Part shown: positions 9,104 through 17,525 of the stretch, piece after piece | Position numbering within the stretch: position 1 is the stretch's first letter | How the letters are laid out: each line of letters starts with the position of its first letter | Assembly (NCBI RefSeq): GCF_022206305.1 | Contig: NZ_JAKOIW010000002.1 | Span: forward strand, 186,001 to 250,000 | Source: Gordonia sp. 'Campus' | GTDB taxonomy: Bacteria > Actinomycetota > Actinomycetes > Mycobacteriales > Mycobacteriaceae | Direction of reading: 5' to 3' | DNA length: 64,000 bases | Made by a program: the position numbers and the translations under genes | Notes under the pieces: model-generated | Databases searched by the model: none | The model's input: only the letters and a program-made list of their open reading frames with translations | Told to the model about the DNA's origin: nothing

Positions 9104-9804
9104 TCGCGGCCGTCGTTCAGCTTGGTCGCCATCACCGCGACCTGCGTGCGGCGCTGCATGTCCAGCTTGCCGAGAATGCGGGACACGTAGTTCTTGATCG
9201 TCTTCTCCGCCAGGAACATCCGTTCGGCGATCTGCCGGTTGGTCAGTCCCTCGCCGATCAGCGCGAACACCTCGCGTTCCTGGTGGGTCAGCTCGGCGAG
9301 CGGGTCCTTCTCGGTCTGCTTGCCGTCGCGCAGCTTCGCCAGGAGGGCGGCGGTCGAGCGGTCGTCGAGCAGGGAACCGCCGCGACCGACCGTACGGACC
9401 GCGGCGACCAGGTTGTGGCCCAGGATCTGTTTGAGCACGAAGCCCGACGCGCCGGCCAGGACCGCCGCGAGCAGCGCATCGTCGTCGGCATAGCTGGTGA
9501 GCATCAGGCACTGGATCGAGGGCTCGGCGGCCCGTACGTCCCGGCACAGCTCGACGCCGCTGCCGTCGGGCAGGCGTACGTCGAGAACGGCGACATCCGG
9601 CCGGGTCGCCAGGATGCCGACGAGCGCCTCGCCGACCGACGCGGCCTCACCGACCACCTCGATGTCACCGGCGGTCCCGAGCAGGTCGCGCAGGCCCCGG
9701 CGGACGAGCTCGTGATCGTCGACGAGGTAGGCGCGGACCGCACGCGGTCGGGGGTCGTCGGCAGACGACCCCGACGCCTGCGAATCCGTGGTGACTGGAG
9801 CCAT
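9100..9804 (-). CDS. devR: DevR/DosR-type NarL-family response regulator
   Basis: 234-residue two-component regulator. The receiver domain begins with [13 protein letters not shown] and the predicted phosphorylated aspartate is Asp75 in [11 protein letters not shown]. The C-terminal LuxR-type helix-turn-helix contains [11 protein letters not shown]. This is nearly identical to the DNA-reading helix of M. tuberculosis DosR, so a similar operator is expected. The ATG at 9804 is chosen over an upstream GTG at 9942 because the receiver starts soon after it and a TACGTT -10 lies 8 nt upstream. The gene converges on devS: both stop codons use the palindrome CTAG at 9100-9103. In M. tuberculosis devR and devS form one operon, so this arrangement is unusual. 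Confidence 0.93.
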   Translation of the reverse strand: MAPVTTDSQASGSSADDPRPRAVRAYLVDDHELVRRGLRDLLGTAGDIEVVGEAASVGEALVGILATRPDVAVLDVRLPDGSGVELCRDVRAAEPSIQCLMLTSYADDDALLAAVLAGASGFVLKQILGHNLVAAVRTVGRGGSLLDDRSTAALLAKLRDGKQTEKDPLAELTHQEREVFALIGEGLTNRQIAERMFLAEKTIKNYVSRILGKLDMQRRTQVAVMATKLNDGRD

Positions 9805-9812
9805 GGCTGTAG

Positions 9813-9818
9813 AACGTA
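9813..9818 (-). promoter_or_regulatory. -10 hexamer of devR (leaderless)
   Basis: TACGTT on the minus strand, 8 nt before the devR ATG. It places the transcription start at or near the start codon. Confidence 0.45.
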
Positions 9819-9862
9819 CCGGATGTCGGGCCGCCGTAACTCGCGACGTCGGACCCCATGGA

Positions 9863-9882
9863 GGCGGGACTTTGGCCTCACG
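9863..9882. promoter_or_regulatory. candidate DosR-type box between devR and the desaturase gene
   Basis: GGCGGGACTTTGGCCTCACG contains the left half GGGACTT of the DosR consensus TTSGGGACTWWAGTCCCSAA perfectly; the right half is degenerate (12 of 20 positions match overall). The site sits about 68 bp upstream of the predicted devR start and about 92 bp upstream of the desaturase start, so it could serve either or both genes. Confidence 0.4.
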
Positions 9883-9964
9883 AGCAACACCCGTCGCATC
9901 GCCGAGAGTGGACGGTACGACCGACAGTGGTCGCCCGACCACCCGCCTGCGACCAGGAGATCAC

Positions 9965-10981
9965 GTGACCACCCTCATCGGACCGCCCGAGATGAACGAC
10001 ACCGGGATGACCGGATCGGACCTGCTGCGCGAACTGCTGCCGGTCTGTGAGACCGAGGTCGAACGGCACATGAAGATGACCCGCGACTGGCATCCGCACG
10101 ACTACGTGCCCTGGGACGACGGACGCAACTTCGCCGCGCTGGGCGGCGAGGACTGGGACCCCGCGCAGTCCCGGCTGTCCGACGTCGCGAAGGCCGCGAT
10201 GATCACCAATCTGCTCACCGAGGACAACCTGCCGTCGTATCACCGGGTGATCGCCGACAACTTCGGCCTCGACGACGCCTGGGGCTGGTGGGTGGGGCGC
10301 TGGACCGCCGAGGAGAACCGCCACTCGATCGTGATGCGCGACTACCTCGTGGTGACCCGGGGCGTCGATCCGGTGGAACTCGAGGAAGTCCGTATGGCGC
10401 ACATGACGTCCGGGTTCAATCCGCTGTCCGAGGACGACGGGCAGCGCGACCACAGCTTCGACATGCTGTTCGCGGTCGCCTACGTCAGTTTCCAGGAACT
10501 GGCGACGCGCGTCTCGCACCGCAACACCGGCAAGGCCTGCGGTGACCCGATCGCCGACCGCATGCTGCAGCGGGTCGCCGCCGACGAGAACCTGCACATG
10601 CTCTTCTATCGCAACATCGTGGCCGGCGCGCTCGACCTGGTGCCCGACCAGGCCATGGCCGCCATCTACGCGATCGTGTCGAACTTCCAGATGCCGGGCG
10701 CGACGATGCCGAACTTCCGGCGCAACGCCGTGCTCATCGCCAAGGGCGGTATCTACGATCTGCCGCAACACATGTCGGATGTCGTCATGCCGGTGCTGCG
10801 CAAGTGGCGCATCTTCGAACGCGACGACTTCGGCCCCCTGGGCGAGCACTATCGCGAGCGGCTGGCGGAGTTCCTCGAACAGATGGACATCAAGGTGCGC
10901 AAGTTCGAGGAGTCGCGTGAACGCGCGCTCGAGCGACAGCGGGTCCGGGGGATGGCCGGGACCGGCGGGTCGTCGCTCTAG
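9965..10981 (+). CDS. acyl-ACP desaturase, di-iron (DesA type)
   Basis: 338-residue soluble di-iron oxygenase of the fatty acid desaturase 2 family, the same length as mycobacterial DesA1. It uses O2 and ferredoxin-supplied electrons to insert a double bond into acyl-ACP chains, in mycobacteria for mycolate precursors. Two E-x-x-H iron-ligand motifs are seen, E-E-N-R-H-S and D-E-N-L-H-M. The GTG start at 9965 follows AGGAG by five bases; an ATG at 9992 is an alternative. It is divergent from devR and shares a candidate DosR-type site with it. A desaturase at this position is not part of the M. tuberculosis gene order. Confidence 0.88.
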   Translation: MTTLIGPPEMNDTGMTGSDLLRELLPVCETEVERHMKMTRDWHPHDYVPWDDGRNFAALGGEDWDPAQSRLSDVAKAAMITNLLTEDNLPSYHRVIADNFGLDDAWGWWVGRWTAEENRHSIVMRDYLVVTRGVDPVELEEVRMAHMTSGFNPLSEDDGQRDHSFDMLFAVAYVSFQELATRVSHRNTGKACGDPIADRMLQRVAADENLHMLFYRNIVAGALDLVPDQAMAAIYAIVSNFQMPGATMPNFRRNAVLIAKGGIYDLPQHMSDVVMPVLRKWRIFERDDFGPLGEHYRERLAEFLEQMDIKVRKFEESRERALERQRVRGMAGTGGSSL

Positions 10982-10992
10982 GGCGTTCGTCA

Positions 10993-11012
10993 CACCCGCA
11001 CGGGGACGGGTG
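10993..11012 (+). terminator. possible hairpin after the desaturase gene
   Basis: CACCCG (10993-10998) pairs with CGGGTG (11007-11012) across an 8-nt loop. There is no T-run, so its strength is doubtful. Confidence 0.3.
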
Positions 11013-11028
11013 GTGGCGCACTGCCCGG

Positions 11029-11034
11029 TAGTGT
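11029..11034 (+). promoter_or_regulatory. -10 hexamer of cysG (leaderless)
   Basis: TAGTGT, 8 nt before the cysG ATG. Confidence 0.4.
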
Positions 11035-11042
11035 CAGCTCCC

Positions 11043-12332
11043 ATGTCCGAGCCTGACTCCGCCCTGTCGAACGTCCCGGGGTCGAACGTCCCGGGGCCCC
11101 CGACTGCCCCCGGGCCTGACGCCTTCCCCTCGGGAGAGGGGCACTACCTGGTCGGCCTCGACCTCCGCGGACGCAAGGTCGTCGTGGTGGGCGGCGGATC
11201 CGTTGCGCAACGGCGTCTGCCGAACCTGGTGGCGGCGGGAGCCGACGTGCACGTCGTCGCGCTCGATCCCACGCCCGCCGTCGAGTCCTTCGCGGGCATC
11301 ACCGTCACCCAGCGCCGGTACGTCGACGGCGACCTCGAGGGCGCCTGGTATGCGATGGCCTGCACCGACGACCCGGACGTCAACGAGGCGGTGGTCGCCG
11401 AGGCCGAGCGCAGGCACACGTTCTGCGTGCGCGCCGACGACGCCCGCCACGGGACCGCGGTCACACCGGCGTCGGGCCGGCACCGCGACGTCCAGTTCGG
11501 TGTCCTCGCCGGCGGCGACCACAAGCTGTCGGCCGCACTCCGCGCCGCGATGAGCCGCGCGCTGGCCGACGGATCGCTCAGCATCGACGACGCCGCGCCG
11601 CATGCCGCCGGAGTCGCGCTCGTCGGCGGCGGGCCCGGCGATCCCGACCTCATCACCGTCCGCGGGCAGCGGCTGCTCGCCGAGGCCGACGTCGTGGTCG
11701 CCGATCGGCTGGCCCCGCCCGAACTGCTGGCCGAGCTCGGACCGCAGGTGGAGATCATCGACGCCGCGAAGGTGCCCTACGGCCGGGCGATGAAGCAGGA
11801 GGCGATCAACGACGTCCTCGTCGCCAAGGCGAAAGAGGGCAAGTTCGTGGTCCGCCTCAAGGGCGGTGACCCGTACGTCTACGGACGGGGCTTCGAGGAA
11901 CTGCAGGCCTGTGTGGCCGCCGGCGTCCCGGTGACGGTGGTGCCGGGCATCAGCAGTTCGATCGCCGCGCCGGCGTCGGCGGGCATCCCGGTCACCCACC
12001 GAGGCGTCACCCACGAGATCGTGATCGCGTCGGGGCACGTACCGCCCGGCCACCCCGACTCGCTGATCGACTGGTCGGCGATGGGCAGGCTCCGTGGCAC
12101 CCTCGTGCTGATGATGGCCGTCGAACGCGTCGACGTCTTCGCCGACGCGCTGCTCGAGGGCGGCCGTCGACCCGACACCCCGGTGGCGATGATCGAGAAC
12201 GGGTCGCTGCCGACCCAGCGACTCCTGCGCACCGATCTCGCCCACGCCGGCGAGGTCGCCGAGGCGCAGGGGCTGCGACCGCCGGCGATCGTCGTCATCG
12301 GCGACGTGGCCGCGTTCACCGAGGGCGCCTGA
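11043..12332 (+). CDS. cysG: sirohaem synthase: precorrin-2 dehydrogenase / uroporphyrinogen III methyltransferase
   Basis: 429-residue bifunctional enzyme. The N-terminal Rossmann domain (about residues 30-190) contains V-V-V-V-G-G-G-S-V-A-Q-R-R and matches precorrin-2 dehydrogenase/ferrochelatase. The C-terminal SAM-dependent uroporphyrinogen III C-methyltransferase starts near residue 190 with V-G-G-G-P-G-D-P-D-L-I-T-V-R-G and includes D-R-L-A-P-P-E-L-L and V-V-P-G-I-S-S. It makes precorrin-2, the branch point for sirohaem (sulfite and nitrite reductases) and cobalamin, which fits the cobO/cobB neighbourhood. The first 25 residues are Pro/Gly-rich and not conserved in the family. Equivalent to Rv2847c. 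Confidence 0.95.
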   Translation: MSEPDSALSNVPGSNVPGPPTAPGPDAFPSGEGHYLVGLDLRGRKVVVVGGGSVAQRRLPNLVAAGADVHVVALDPTPAVESFAGITVTQRRYVDGDLEGAWYAMACTDDPDVNEAVVAEAERRHTFCVRADDARHGTAVTPASGRHRDVQFGVLAGGDHKLSAALRAAMSRALADGSLSIDDAAPHAAGVALVGGGPGDPDLITVRGQRLLAEADVVVADRLAPPELLAELGPQVEIIDAAKVPYGRAMKQEAINDVLVAKAKEGKFVVRLKGGDPYVYGRGFEELQACVAAGVPVTVVPGISSSIAAPASAGIPVTHRGVTHEIVIASGHVPPGHPDSLIDWSAMGRLRGTLVLMMAVERVDVFADALLEGGRRPDTPVAMIENGSLPTQRLLRTDLAHAGEVAEAQGLRPPAIVVIGDVAAFTEGA

Positions 12333-12334
12333 CC

Positions 12335-12369
12335 GGTTCGGGTTCTGATCGTTCGGGGCCGACCGAACC
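12335..12369. repeat. inverted repeat between cysG and efpA
   Basis: GGTTCGG (12335-12341) and CCGAACC (12363-12369) are perfect 7-bp arms with a 21-nt spacer holding another GTTCGG. It lies just upstream of the efpA -10 hexamer, so it could be a cysG 3' hairpin or a repressor operator for the transporter. Confidence 0.4.
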
Positions 12370-12402
12370 AATGGGGATTGGCATGTCGGAGCCGTCGGCC
12401 GG

Positions 12403-12408
12403 TACGGT
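12403..12408 (+). promoter_or_regulatory. -10 hexamer of efpA (leaderless)
   Basis: TACGGT, 8 nt before the ATG at 12417. Confidence 0.45.
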
Positions 12409-12416
12409 CGTTCTCT

Positions 12417-13967
12417 ATGTCGACTCCCGGAGCTGCGAACACCGGAACCGTGCACACCGGGGCGCCGGGCAGCGCGCAGTTCCGTCCGGTGTTCGGTCTG
12501 CCGATCCTGGTGCTGTCCGGGATGCAACTGCTGGTGGTGCTCGACGGTACCGTCGCCGCACTGGCACTCCCGAGCATCCGGGACGCGCTCTCGTTGTCGG
12601 AGTCGGGTGCCAATTGGGTCATCAGTGCCTACGTCCTCGCCTTCGGCGGACTCATGCTCCTCGGTGGACGACTCGGCGACACCTTCGGTCGCAAACGCAT
12701 GTTCATCGTCGGGGTGGTCGCCTTCACGCTGACCTCGCTGCTCTGCGGACTCGCATGGAACGAGGCGAGCCTCCTCGTCGGGCGCGCACTGCAGGGCGCG
12801 TCGGCCGCGATCGCCGCGCCGACGGCCATGGCCCTGGTCGCCACCACCTTCGCACCCGGCAAGCCGCGCAGCCAGGCGTTCGCGGTCTACGCGGCGATGA
12901 CCGGGGTCGGGTCGGTGGCCGGACTCATCCTCGGCGGAGTGCTGACCGAGGTGTCGTGGCGCCTGGTGTTCCTGATCAACGTGCCCATCGGCCTGTTGGT
13001 GGTCGTGGGTGCGATCGTCGCGCTGCGTGAATCCCAGGGCGAGCGCCTACCCCTCGACGTCCCGGGCGCGGTCTTGGGCACTCTTGGCGCGACCCTGCTC
13101 GTGCTCGCGGTCAACGAGGGGCCCAACGGCTGGGGTTCACCCGTCGTCGTCGGTTCCTTCATCCTCGGAGCGGTGGCCCTCGTCGCCTTCGTGTTGGTGG
13201 AGCGTCGCGCACGCAATCCGATCCTGCCGTTCTCGCTGTTCGACAACAGCTCTCGGGTAGCAGCGCTGCTGGCGATCCTGTTCGCCAGCATGATCATGAT
13301 GTGCATGGCGGTGTTCATCTCGCTGTATCTGCAGGGCATCCTGCAGTATTCGCCCATCCAGAGCGGGCTCGCCGTCGTGCCGTTCGCGTTCGGTCTCGGC
13401 GTCGCCGCGGCCATCGCGTCGAAGCTCGCGCTCATGATCCAACCGCGGTGGCTGGTACTCGTGGGCGGTGCGGTGATCCTCGCGGGTTGCCTCTACGCCT
13501 CCTCGATCGCGACCGACTCGCCGAGCTATTTCCCCAGCATCTTCATCCCCGTCGTCGTGATCGGCTTCGGCGTCGGACTGGCGGTCATCCCGCTCACCCT
13601 GTCGGTGGTCGCCGGGGTCGGCCCCAACGAGATCGGACCGCTGACCGCGCTGGCGCAGGTCGCCCAGAACCTGGGCGGGGCGGTGGGCCTGGTGGTCGTG
13701 GGCGCGATGGTGACCTCGCGCGCCCTGTCCAAGGGCGGCACGACGGAACCGGTCGAGAGCATGAACGCCACCCAGCTCGCTGCCCAGGCGGAGGGCTACG
13801 GTCTCGCCTTCGCCGCCTGCGCGGGCATCGCGGTGATCGCGGCCGTCGTCGTCCTGTTCATGCGGTTCACCCCCGAACAGGTGGCCGAGGGACAGGCGGC
13901 GCAGGAGGCCGCCGACTCCGGCGTCGACGCCCACGCGAGCGCACCGGAACCCGACGACCGGCGATGA
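12417..13967 (+). CDS. efpA: MFS drug/lipid transporter, EfpA-like (DHA2 family)
   Basis: 516-residue proton-coupled major facilitator with about 14 predicted membrane helices, as expected for DHA2 exporters. Helix 1 holds L-D-G-T-V-A-A-L-A-L-P-S-I, a DHA2 motif, and the loop between helices 2 and 3 has motif A as G-G-R-L-G-D-T-F-G-R-K. The C-terminal tail is acidic and hydrophilic. The start at 12417 is supported by a TACGGT 8 nt upstream; an upstream TTG at 12378 would add 13 unlikely residues. It lies between cysG and proS, exactly where efpA (Rv2846c) is in M. tuberculosis. Confidence 0.92.
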   Translation: MSTPGAANTGTVHTGAPGSAQFRPVFGLPILVLSGMQLLVVLDGTVAALALPSIRDALSLSESGANWVISAYVLAFGGLMLLGGRLGDTFGRKRMFIVGVVAFTLTSLLCGLAWNEASLLVGRALQGASAAIAAPTAMALVATTFAPGKPRSQAFAVYAAMTGVGSVAGLILGGVLTEVSWRLVFLINVPIGLLVVVGAIVALRESQGERLPLDVPGAVLGTLGATLLVLAVNEGPNGWGSPVVVGSFILGAVALVAFVLVERRARNPILPFSLFDNSSRVAALLAILFASMIMMCMAVFISLYLQGILQYSPIQSGLAVVPFAFGLGVAAAIASKLALMIQPRWLVLVGGAVILAGCLYASSIATDSPSYFPSIFIPVVVIGFGVGLAVIPLTLSVVAGVGPNEIGPLTALAQVAQNLGGAVGLVVVGAMVTSRALSKGGTTEPVESMNATQLAAQAEGYGLAFAACAGIAVIAAVVVLFMRFTPEQVAEGQAAQEAADSGVDAHASAPEPDDRR

Positions 13968-13997
13968 GTTCCGGTTCCGCGGGCGGTCTGCCCCGGT

Positions 13998-14537
13998 ATG
14001 GACACCAAGAATCTCGCTGAGCTGTACGACGTCGACACCCTCGCCTGGGAACTCGTCGCCGCGTGTCTCGACGCCGGGGTCTCCCAGGCGCCGGGCACCG
14101 GCGGTCCCGACCGGCACACGTGGTGGATCGCCACGATCAATGCCGACGGCAGTCCGCACGTCACCGGCATCGGTGCGCTGTGGCATGAGGGTGCGGTGTG
14201 GCTGGAGACCGGGCCGTCGACCCGCAAGGCCCGCAATCTCGCACGAGACCCGCGCTGCACCCTGTCGATCGCGCTCGACGACGTCGATCTCGTCGTGGAG
14301 GGCGACGCGCGACGCATCGACGACCCGAAGGTGGTCGCCGAACTCGCCGCGCTGTGGGCCGACGACGGCTGGCCGTGTCGCGTCGACGAGACCGGAACCG
14401 CACTCACCGCGGAATTCAGTGCGCCGTCGGCGGGGCCGCCGCCCTGGTACGTGTACCGGGTGGACCCGCGGCGTGCGACCGCCCTGCAGACCGTCGAGCC
14501 CGGCGGCGCGACGCTGTTCGACTTCGGCGCGGAGTGA
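13998..14537 (+). CDS. pyridoxamine 5'-phosphate oxidase-fold (FMN/F420-binding) protein
   Basis: 179-residue split-barrel protein of the PPOX superfamily, which binds FMN or F420 and often reduces or oxidises small molecules; the substrate cannot be read from the sequence. The segments W-W-I-A-T-I-N-A-D-G-S-P-H-V and K-A-R-N-L-A-R-D-P-R-C-T-L-S-I are typical of the fold. It starts 30 bp after efpA and ends one base before the convergent yaaA gene. It is not part of the mycobacterial core order, so it is probably an accessory gene. Confidence 0.8.
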   Translation: MDTKNLAELYDVDTLAWELVAACLDAGVSQAPGTGGPDRHTWWIATINADGSPHVTGIGALWHEGAVWLETGPSTRKARNLARDPRCTLSIALDDVDLVVEGDARRIDDPKVVAELAALWADDGWPCRVDETGTALTAEFSAPSAGPPPWYVYRVDPRRATALQTVEPGGATLFDFGAE

Positions 14538-14538
14538 A

Positions 14539-15279
14539 TCAGTCGGTCAGCACGACGATGCGGTGGTCGTCGACGATCTCGACGCGCTGACCCGCGTCGG
14601 TGAGAACCGCCGCCAGGCCGTTGACGTCGCGCAGAGTGCGCCGGGTGCGGACGAGCGCACGCGCCATCAGACCCTTGTAGTGCTTGTTGAAGTGGCTGAC
14701 GACGGTGCGGGACCCATCGGGCTGTTCGGTCATGACCGTCGCGGTCACCGCGGCCCGAACCGGGCCGAGCTGGTGGTAGACGCCCGACCGCAGATCGACG
14801 ACGAAATCGTCGAGCGCGTCGAGGGCGGGGGACAGTGCCGGTTTCCAGATGGACGCCAGAGTGGGCATCCCGGGGAGCTTCGATCCGCCGGACAACCGGT
14901 AGGCGGGTATCCGATCGGGAGCGCGGACGACGCCGAACAACGCCGATCCGATCGCCAGCCGATCGGCCGCCTTGGCCTTGCCCGCCTTTGTCAGCGACGC
15001 ATGATCCAGCGCGTCGTAGAGGACGCCGGTGTAGCGCTCGATGGCCGGGCGGGTGGGGGAGAGCCACAGATCGGCATTCCGCTCGATCTCGCCGAGCTGC
15101 GTGGCGCCGAGTCCGAGCGCGGTCCGGCTCGCGTCGAGGTCGGCGGCGAGATCGACGATCGCCTCACCGAGTCGTTTGCGGATCGGGTTGAGTTCGGTCA
15201 ACGACAGGGTGTCGAGGTCGAGAGGGGCACCGTTCCCGCCGTCGGATTTCGTTTCTGAGGGAGGCAGGATGACGAGCAC
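14539..15279 (-). CDS. yaaA: peroxide stress protein YaaA (DUF328)
   Basis: 246-residue member of the YaaA/DUF328 family, which in E. coli limits free iron and protects DNA and proteins during peroxide stress. The N-terminus L-V-I-L-P-P-S-E-T-K-S is the family signature and fixes the GTG start at 15279. The Y-x-G-V-L-Y-D-A-L segment and the late H-F-N-K-H-Y-K-G-L are also conserved. A TATGGT hexamer 6 nt upstream indicates a leaderless mRNA. It is divergent from proS with only 28 bp between start codons, so the two promoters touch. Confidence 0.9.
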   Translation of the reverse strand: MLVILPPSETKSDGGNGAPLDLDTLSLTELNPIRKRLGEAIVDLAADLDASRTALGLGATQLGEIERNADLWLSPTRPAIERYTGVLYDALDHASLTKAGKAKAADRLAIGSALFGVVRAPDRIPAYRLSGGSKLPGMPTLASIWKPALSPALDALDDFVVDLRSGVYHQLGPVRAAVTATVMTEQPDGSRTVVSHFNKHYKGLMARALVRTRRTLRDVNGLAAVLTDAGQRVEIVDDHRIVVLTD

Positions 15280-15285
15280 CGCAAC

Positions 15286-15299
15286 ACCATAACTAAGCT
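15286..15299. promoter_or_regulatory. back-to-back -10 hexamers of yaaA and proS
   Basis: TATGGT on the minus strand (15286-15291) lies 6 nt from the yaaA GTG, and TAAGCT on the plus strand (15294-15299) lies 8 nt from the proS GTG. Only two bases separate them, so RNA polymerase cannot occupy both. Confidence 0.5.
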
Positions 15300-15307
15300 G
15301 GTTCGTC

Positions 15308-17050
15308 GTGATCACACGCATGTCGACCCTGTTCCTGCGGACCCTGCGCGACGACCCCGCCGACGCCGAGGTCCCCAGCCACAAGTTGCTGGTGAGAGCG
15401 GGATATGTCCGCCGCGTCGCCCCCGGGGTCTACTCGTGGCTGCCACTGGGCCTGCGCGTGCTCAAGGCGATCGAGTCCGTCGTCCGCGAGGAGATGAACG
15501 CGATCGGCGGTCAGGAGATCCTCCTGCCCGCGCTGCTGCCTCGCGAGCCCTATGACACCACCAACCGGTGGACGGAGTACGGCGACGCCCTGTTCCGGCT
15601 GAAGGACCGCAAGGGAGCCGACATGCTCCTCGGCCCGACCCACGAGGAACTGTTCGCCACGCTGGTGAAGGGCGAGTACTCGTCCTACAAGGACATGCCG
15701 GTCATCCTCTACCAGATCCAGACCAAGTACCGCGACGAGGAGCGGCCGCGCGCCGGCATCCTCCGCGGCCGTGAGTTCGTGATGAAGGACGCCTACTCCT
15801 TCGACCTCGACGACGACGGCCTCAAGGCCGCCTACAACGCCCACCGCGAGGCGTACCAGAAGATCTTCGCGCGTCTGGAGATCGACTACGTGATCGTCGC
15901 CGCCACCTCGGGCGCGATGGGCGGCAGCGCTTCGGAGGAGTTCCTGGCCGAGTCCGCCGTCGGCGAGGACACCTTCGTCCGGTGTGTGGAGTCCGGTTAT
16001 GCCGCCAACGTGGAAGCGGTCGTGACCCGCGCTCCCGACCCGGTGCCCTTCGACGGACTGCCCGACGCACAGGTGCACGACACCCCCGACACCCCGACGA
16101 TCGACACGCTCGTCGAGTGGGCGAACGCGACATTCGACCGCGAGTACACCGGGGCCGACACCCTGAAGAACGTGATGGTGAAACTGCGTGCGCCCGGCGG
16201 TGACTGGGAGATCACCGGCATCGGCGTCCCCGGGGACCGCGAGGTGGACTTCAAGCGCCTCGAAGCGTCCGTCGAACCGGCCGAGGTCGAGTTGCTCACC
16301 GACGCCGACTTCGCCGCCAACCCGTTCCTCGTGAAGGGGTACATCGGCCCGAAGGGGCTGGCCGACAACGGCATCCGCTACCTCGTCGACCCGCGCGTGG
16401 TGGACGGGACGTCGTGGATCACCGGAGCCGATCAGCCGGGCCGGCACTACGTCGGTCTCGTGGCCGGCCGGGACTTCACCGCAGACGGCACCGTCGAGGC
16501 GGCCGAGATCCGCGACGGAGACCCGTCCCCGGACGGCGCCGGTCCGCTGGTGAGCGCCAAGGGGATCGAGATCGGTCACATCTTCCAGCTCGGGCAGAAG
16601 TACACCGACGCCTTCGAGGTCGACGTGCTGGGCGAGAACGGCAAACCCGTCCGGCTGACCCAGGGTTCCTACGGCGTCGGCGTGTCGCGTCTGGTCGCGG
16701 TGATCGCCGAACAATCGCACGACGACAAGGGTCTGCGGTGGCCGAAGTCGGTGGCGCCGTTCGCAGTTCACCTGGTGATCGCGAACAAGGACGAGGCCGC
16801 CGTCGCCGGCGCGGAGCAGTTGGCCGCCGACCTGGACGCCGCAGGCCTCGAGGTGCTGCTGGACGATCGCAAGGCCTCACCCGGGGTGAAGTTCAAGGAC
16901 GCCGAACTCCTCGGGATGCCGACGGTGGTGGTCGTCGGACGCGGTTATGCGAACGGCACGATCGAGGTCCGCGACCGCTTCACCGGCGAGGCCACCGAGG
17001 TGGCCGTCGACGGGGCGGTCGAGGCGGTCGTCGCCGCGGCTCGCGGCTGA
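15308..17050 (+). CDS. proS: prolyl-tRNA synthetase (bacterial type)
   Basis: 580-residue class II aminoacyl-tRNA synthetase that charges tRNA-Pro. Motif 2 is seen as [17 protein letters not shown] and motif 3 as [11 protein letters not shown]. Between them is the editing insertion domain (about residues 225-410) of the bacterial type, with the early segment [10 protein letters not shown]. The C-terminal anticodon-binding domain is complete. The length matches the family. The GTG start is supported by a TAAGCT hexamer 8 nt upstream. It ends 4 bp before the convergent DUF4439 gene. Confidence 0.97.
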   Translation: MITRMSTLFLRTLRDDPADAEVPSHKLLVRAGYVRRVAPGVYSWLPLGLRVLKAIESVVREEMNAIGGQEILLPALLPREPYDTTNRWTEYGDALFRLKDRKGADMLLGPTHEELFATLVKGEYSSYKDMPVILYQIQTKYRDEERPRAGILRGREFVMKDAYSFDLDDDGLKAAYNAHREAYQKIFARLEIDYVIVAATSGAMGGSASEEFLAESAVGEDTFVRCVESGYAANVEAVVTRAPDPVPFDGLPDAQVHDTPDTPTIDTLVEWANATFDREYTGADTLKNVMVKLRAPGGDWEITGIGVPGDREVDFKRLEASVEPAEVELLTDADFAANPFLVKGYIGPKGLADNGIRYLVDPRVVDGTSWITGADQPGRHYVGLVAGRDFTADGTVEAAEIRDGDPSPDGAGPLVSAKGIEIGHIFQLGQKYTDAFEVDVLGENGKPVRLTQGSYGVGVSRLVAVIAEQSHDDKGLRWPKSVAPFAVHLVIANKDEAAVAGAEQLAADLDAAGLEVLLDDRKASPGVKFKDAELLGMPTVVVVGRGYANGTIEVRDRFTGEATEVAVDGAVEAVVAAARG

Positions 17051-17054
17051 CCGA

Positions 17055-17525
17055 TCACCCGTTGCCGGCCGACCCCGGGAACGCGATCGTGACCGGTGTC
17101 TGCTGCAGCACGGCGCGCCAGCGGGCGGCACGGACCGCGCTCTCGGTGAGGCCGTCGACCCCGATTCGCCGGCCCGACTCGTCGTCGGCCTGCTCCAGCA
17201 GGGCCCGGTAGGCAACCGTGCAGTCCTCTTCGGCACTCAGCGCGGCGCGCGCCGCCGTGGTGGGGTCGGTGACATCGACGGGGAGGGTGTAACCGGCCGC
17301 GGGCAGCGGCGGGGTGTCTCCGGCTGCGGTGATCGCGCGGTCGATCTCGTCGCGCCGCGCGCGATGCGCGGCGGCGTAGTCGGCGACCGTGCGACGCCGG
17401 GATGCCGAGACGAACGCGGTGATCACACCGTAGGTGAAGATGGCCGCGTTCTCCGTCTGGGCGGCCACGACGAGCGGATCGTCGGACCCCGCGGCGGGGG
17501 CGGCGCTCGTCAGCGGTGTCGTCAT
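17055..17525 (-). CDS. ferritin-like DUF4439 protein
   Basis: 156-residue helical protein resembling the DUF4439 ferritin-like domain: A-A-Q-T-E-N-A-A-I-F-T-Y-G-V near the N-terminus and L-S-A-E-E-D-C-T-V-A-Y in the third helix. Metal binding is possible but not shown. The ATG at 17525 overlaps the stop of the lipoprotein gene (ATGA), so the pair is translationally coupled and probably works together. This is the counterpart of the Rv2843-Rv2844 pair next to proS; the function of that pair is not known. Confidence 0.75.
   Translation of the reverse strand: MTTPLTSAAPAAGSDDPLVVAAQTENAAIFTYGVITAFVSASRRRTVADYAAAHRARRDEIDRAITAAGDTPPLPAAGYTLPVDVTDPTTAARAALSAEEDCTVAYRALLEQADDESGRRIGVDGLTESAVRAARWRAVLQQTPVTIAFPGSAGNG

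Noticed and set aside
9805-9942. Upstream GTG (9942) as the devR start
   Set aside because: The additional 46 residues do not resemble receiver domains and would cover the promoter region; ATG 9804 has a correctly spaced -10.
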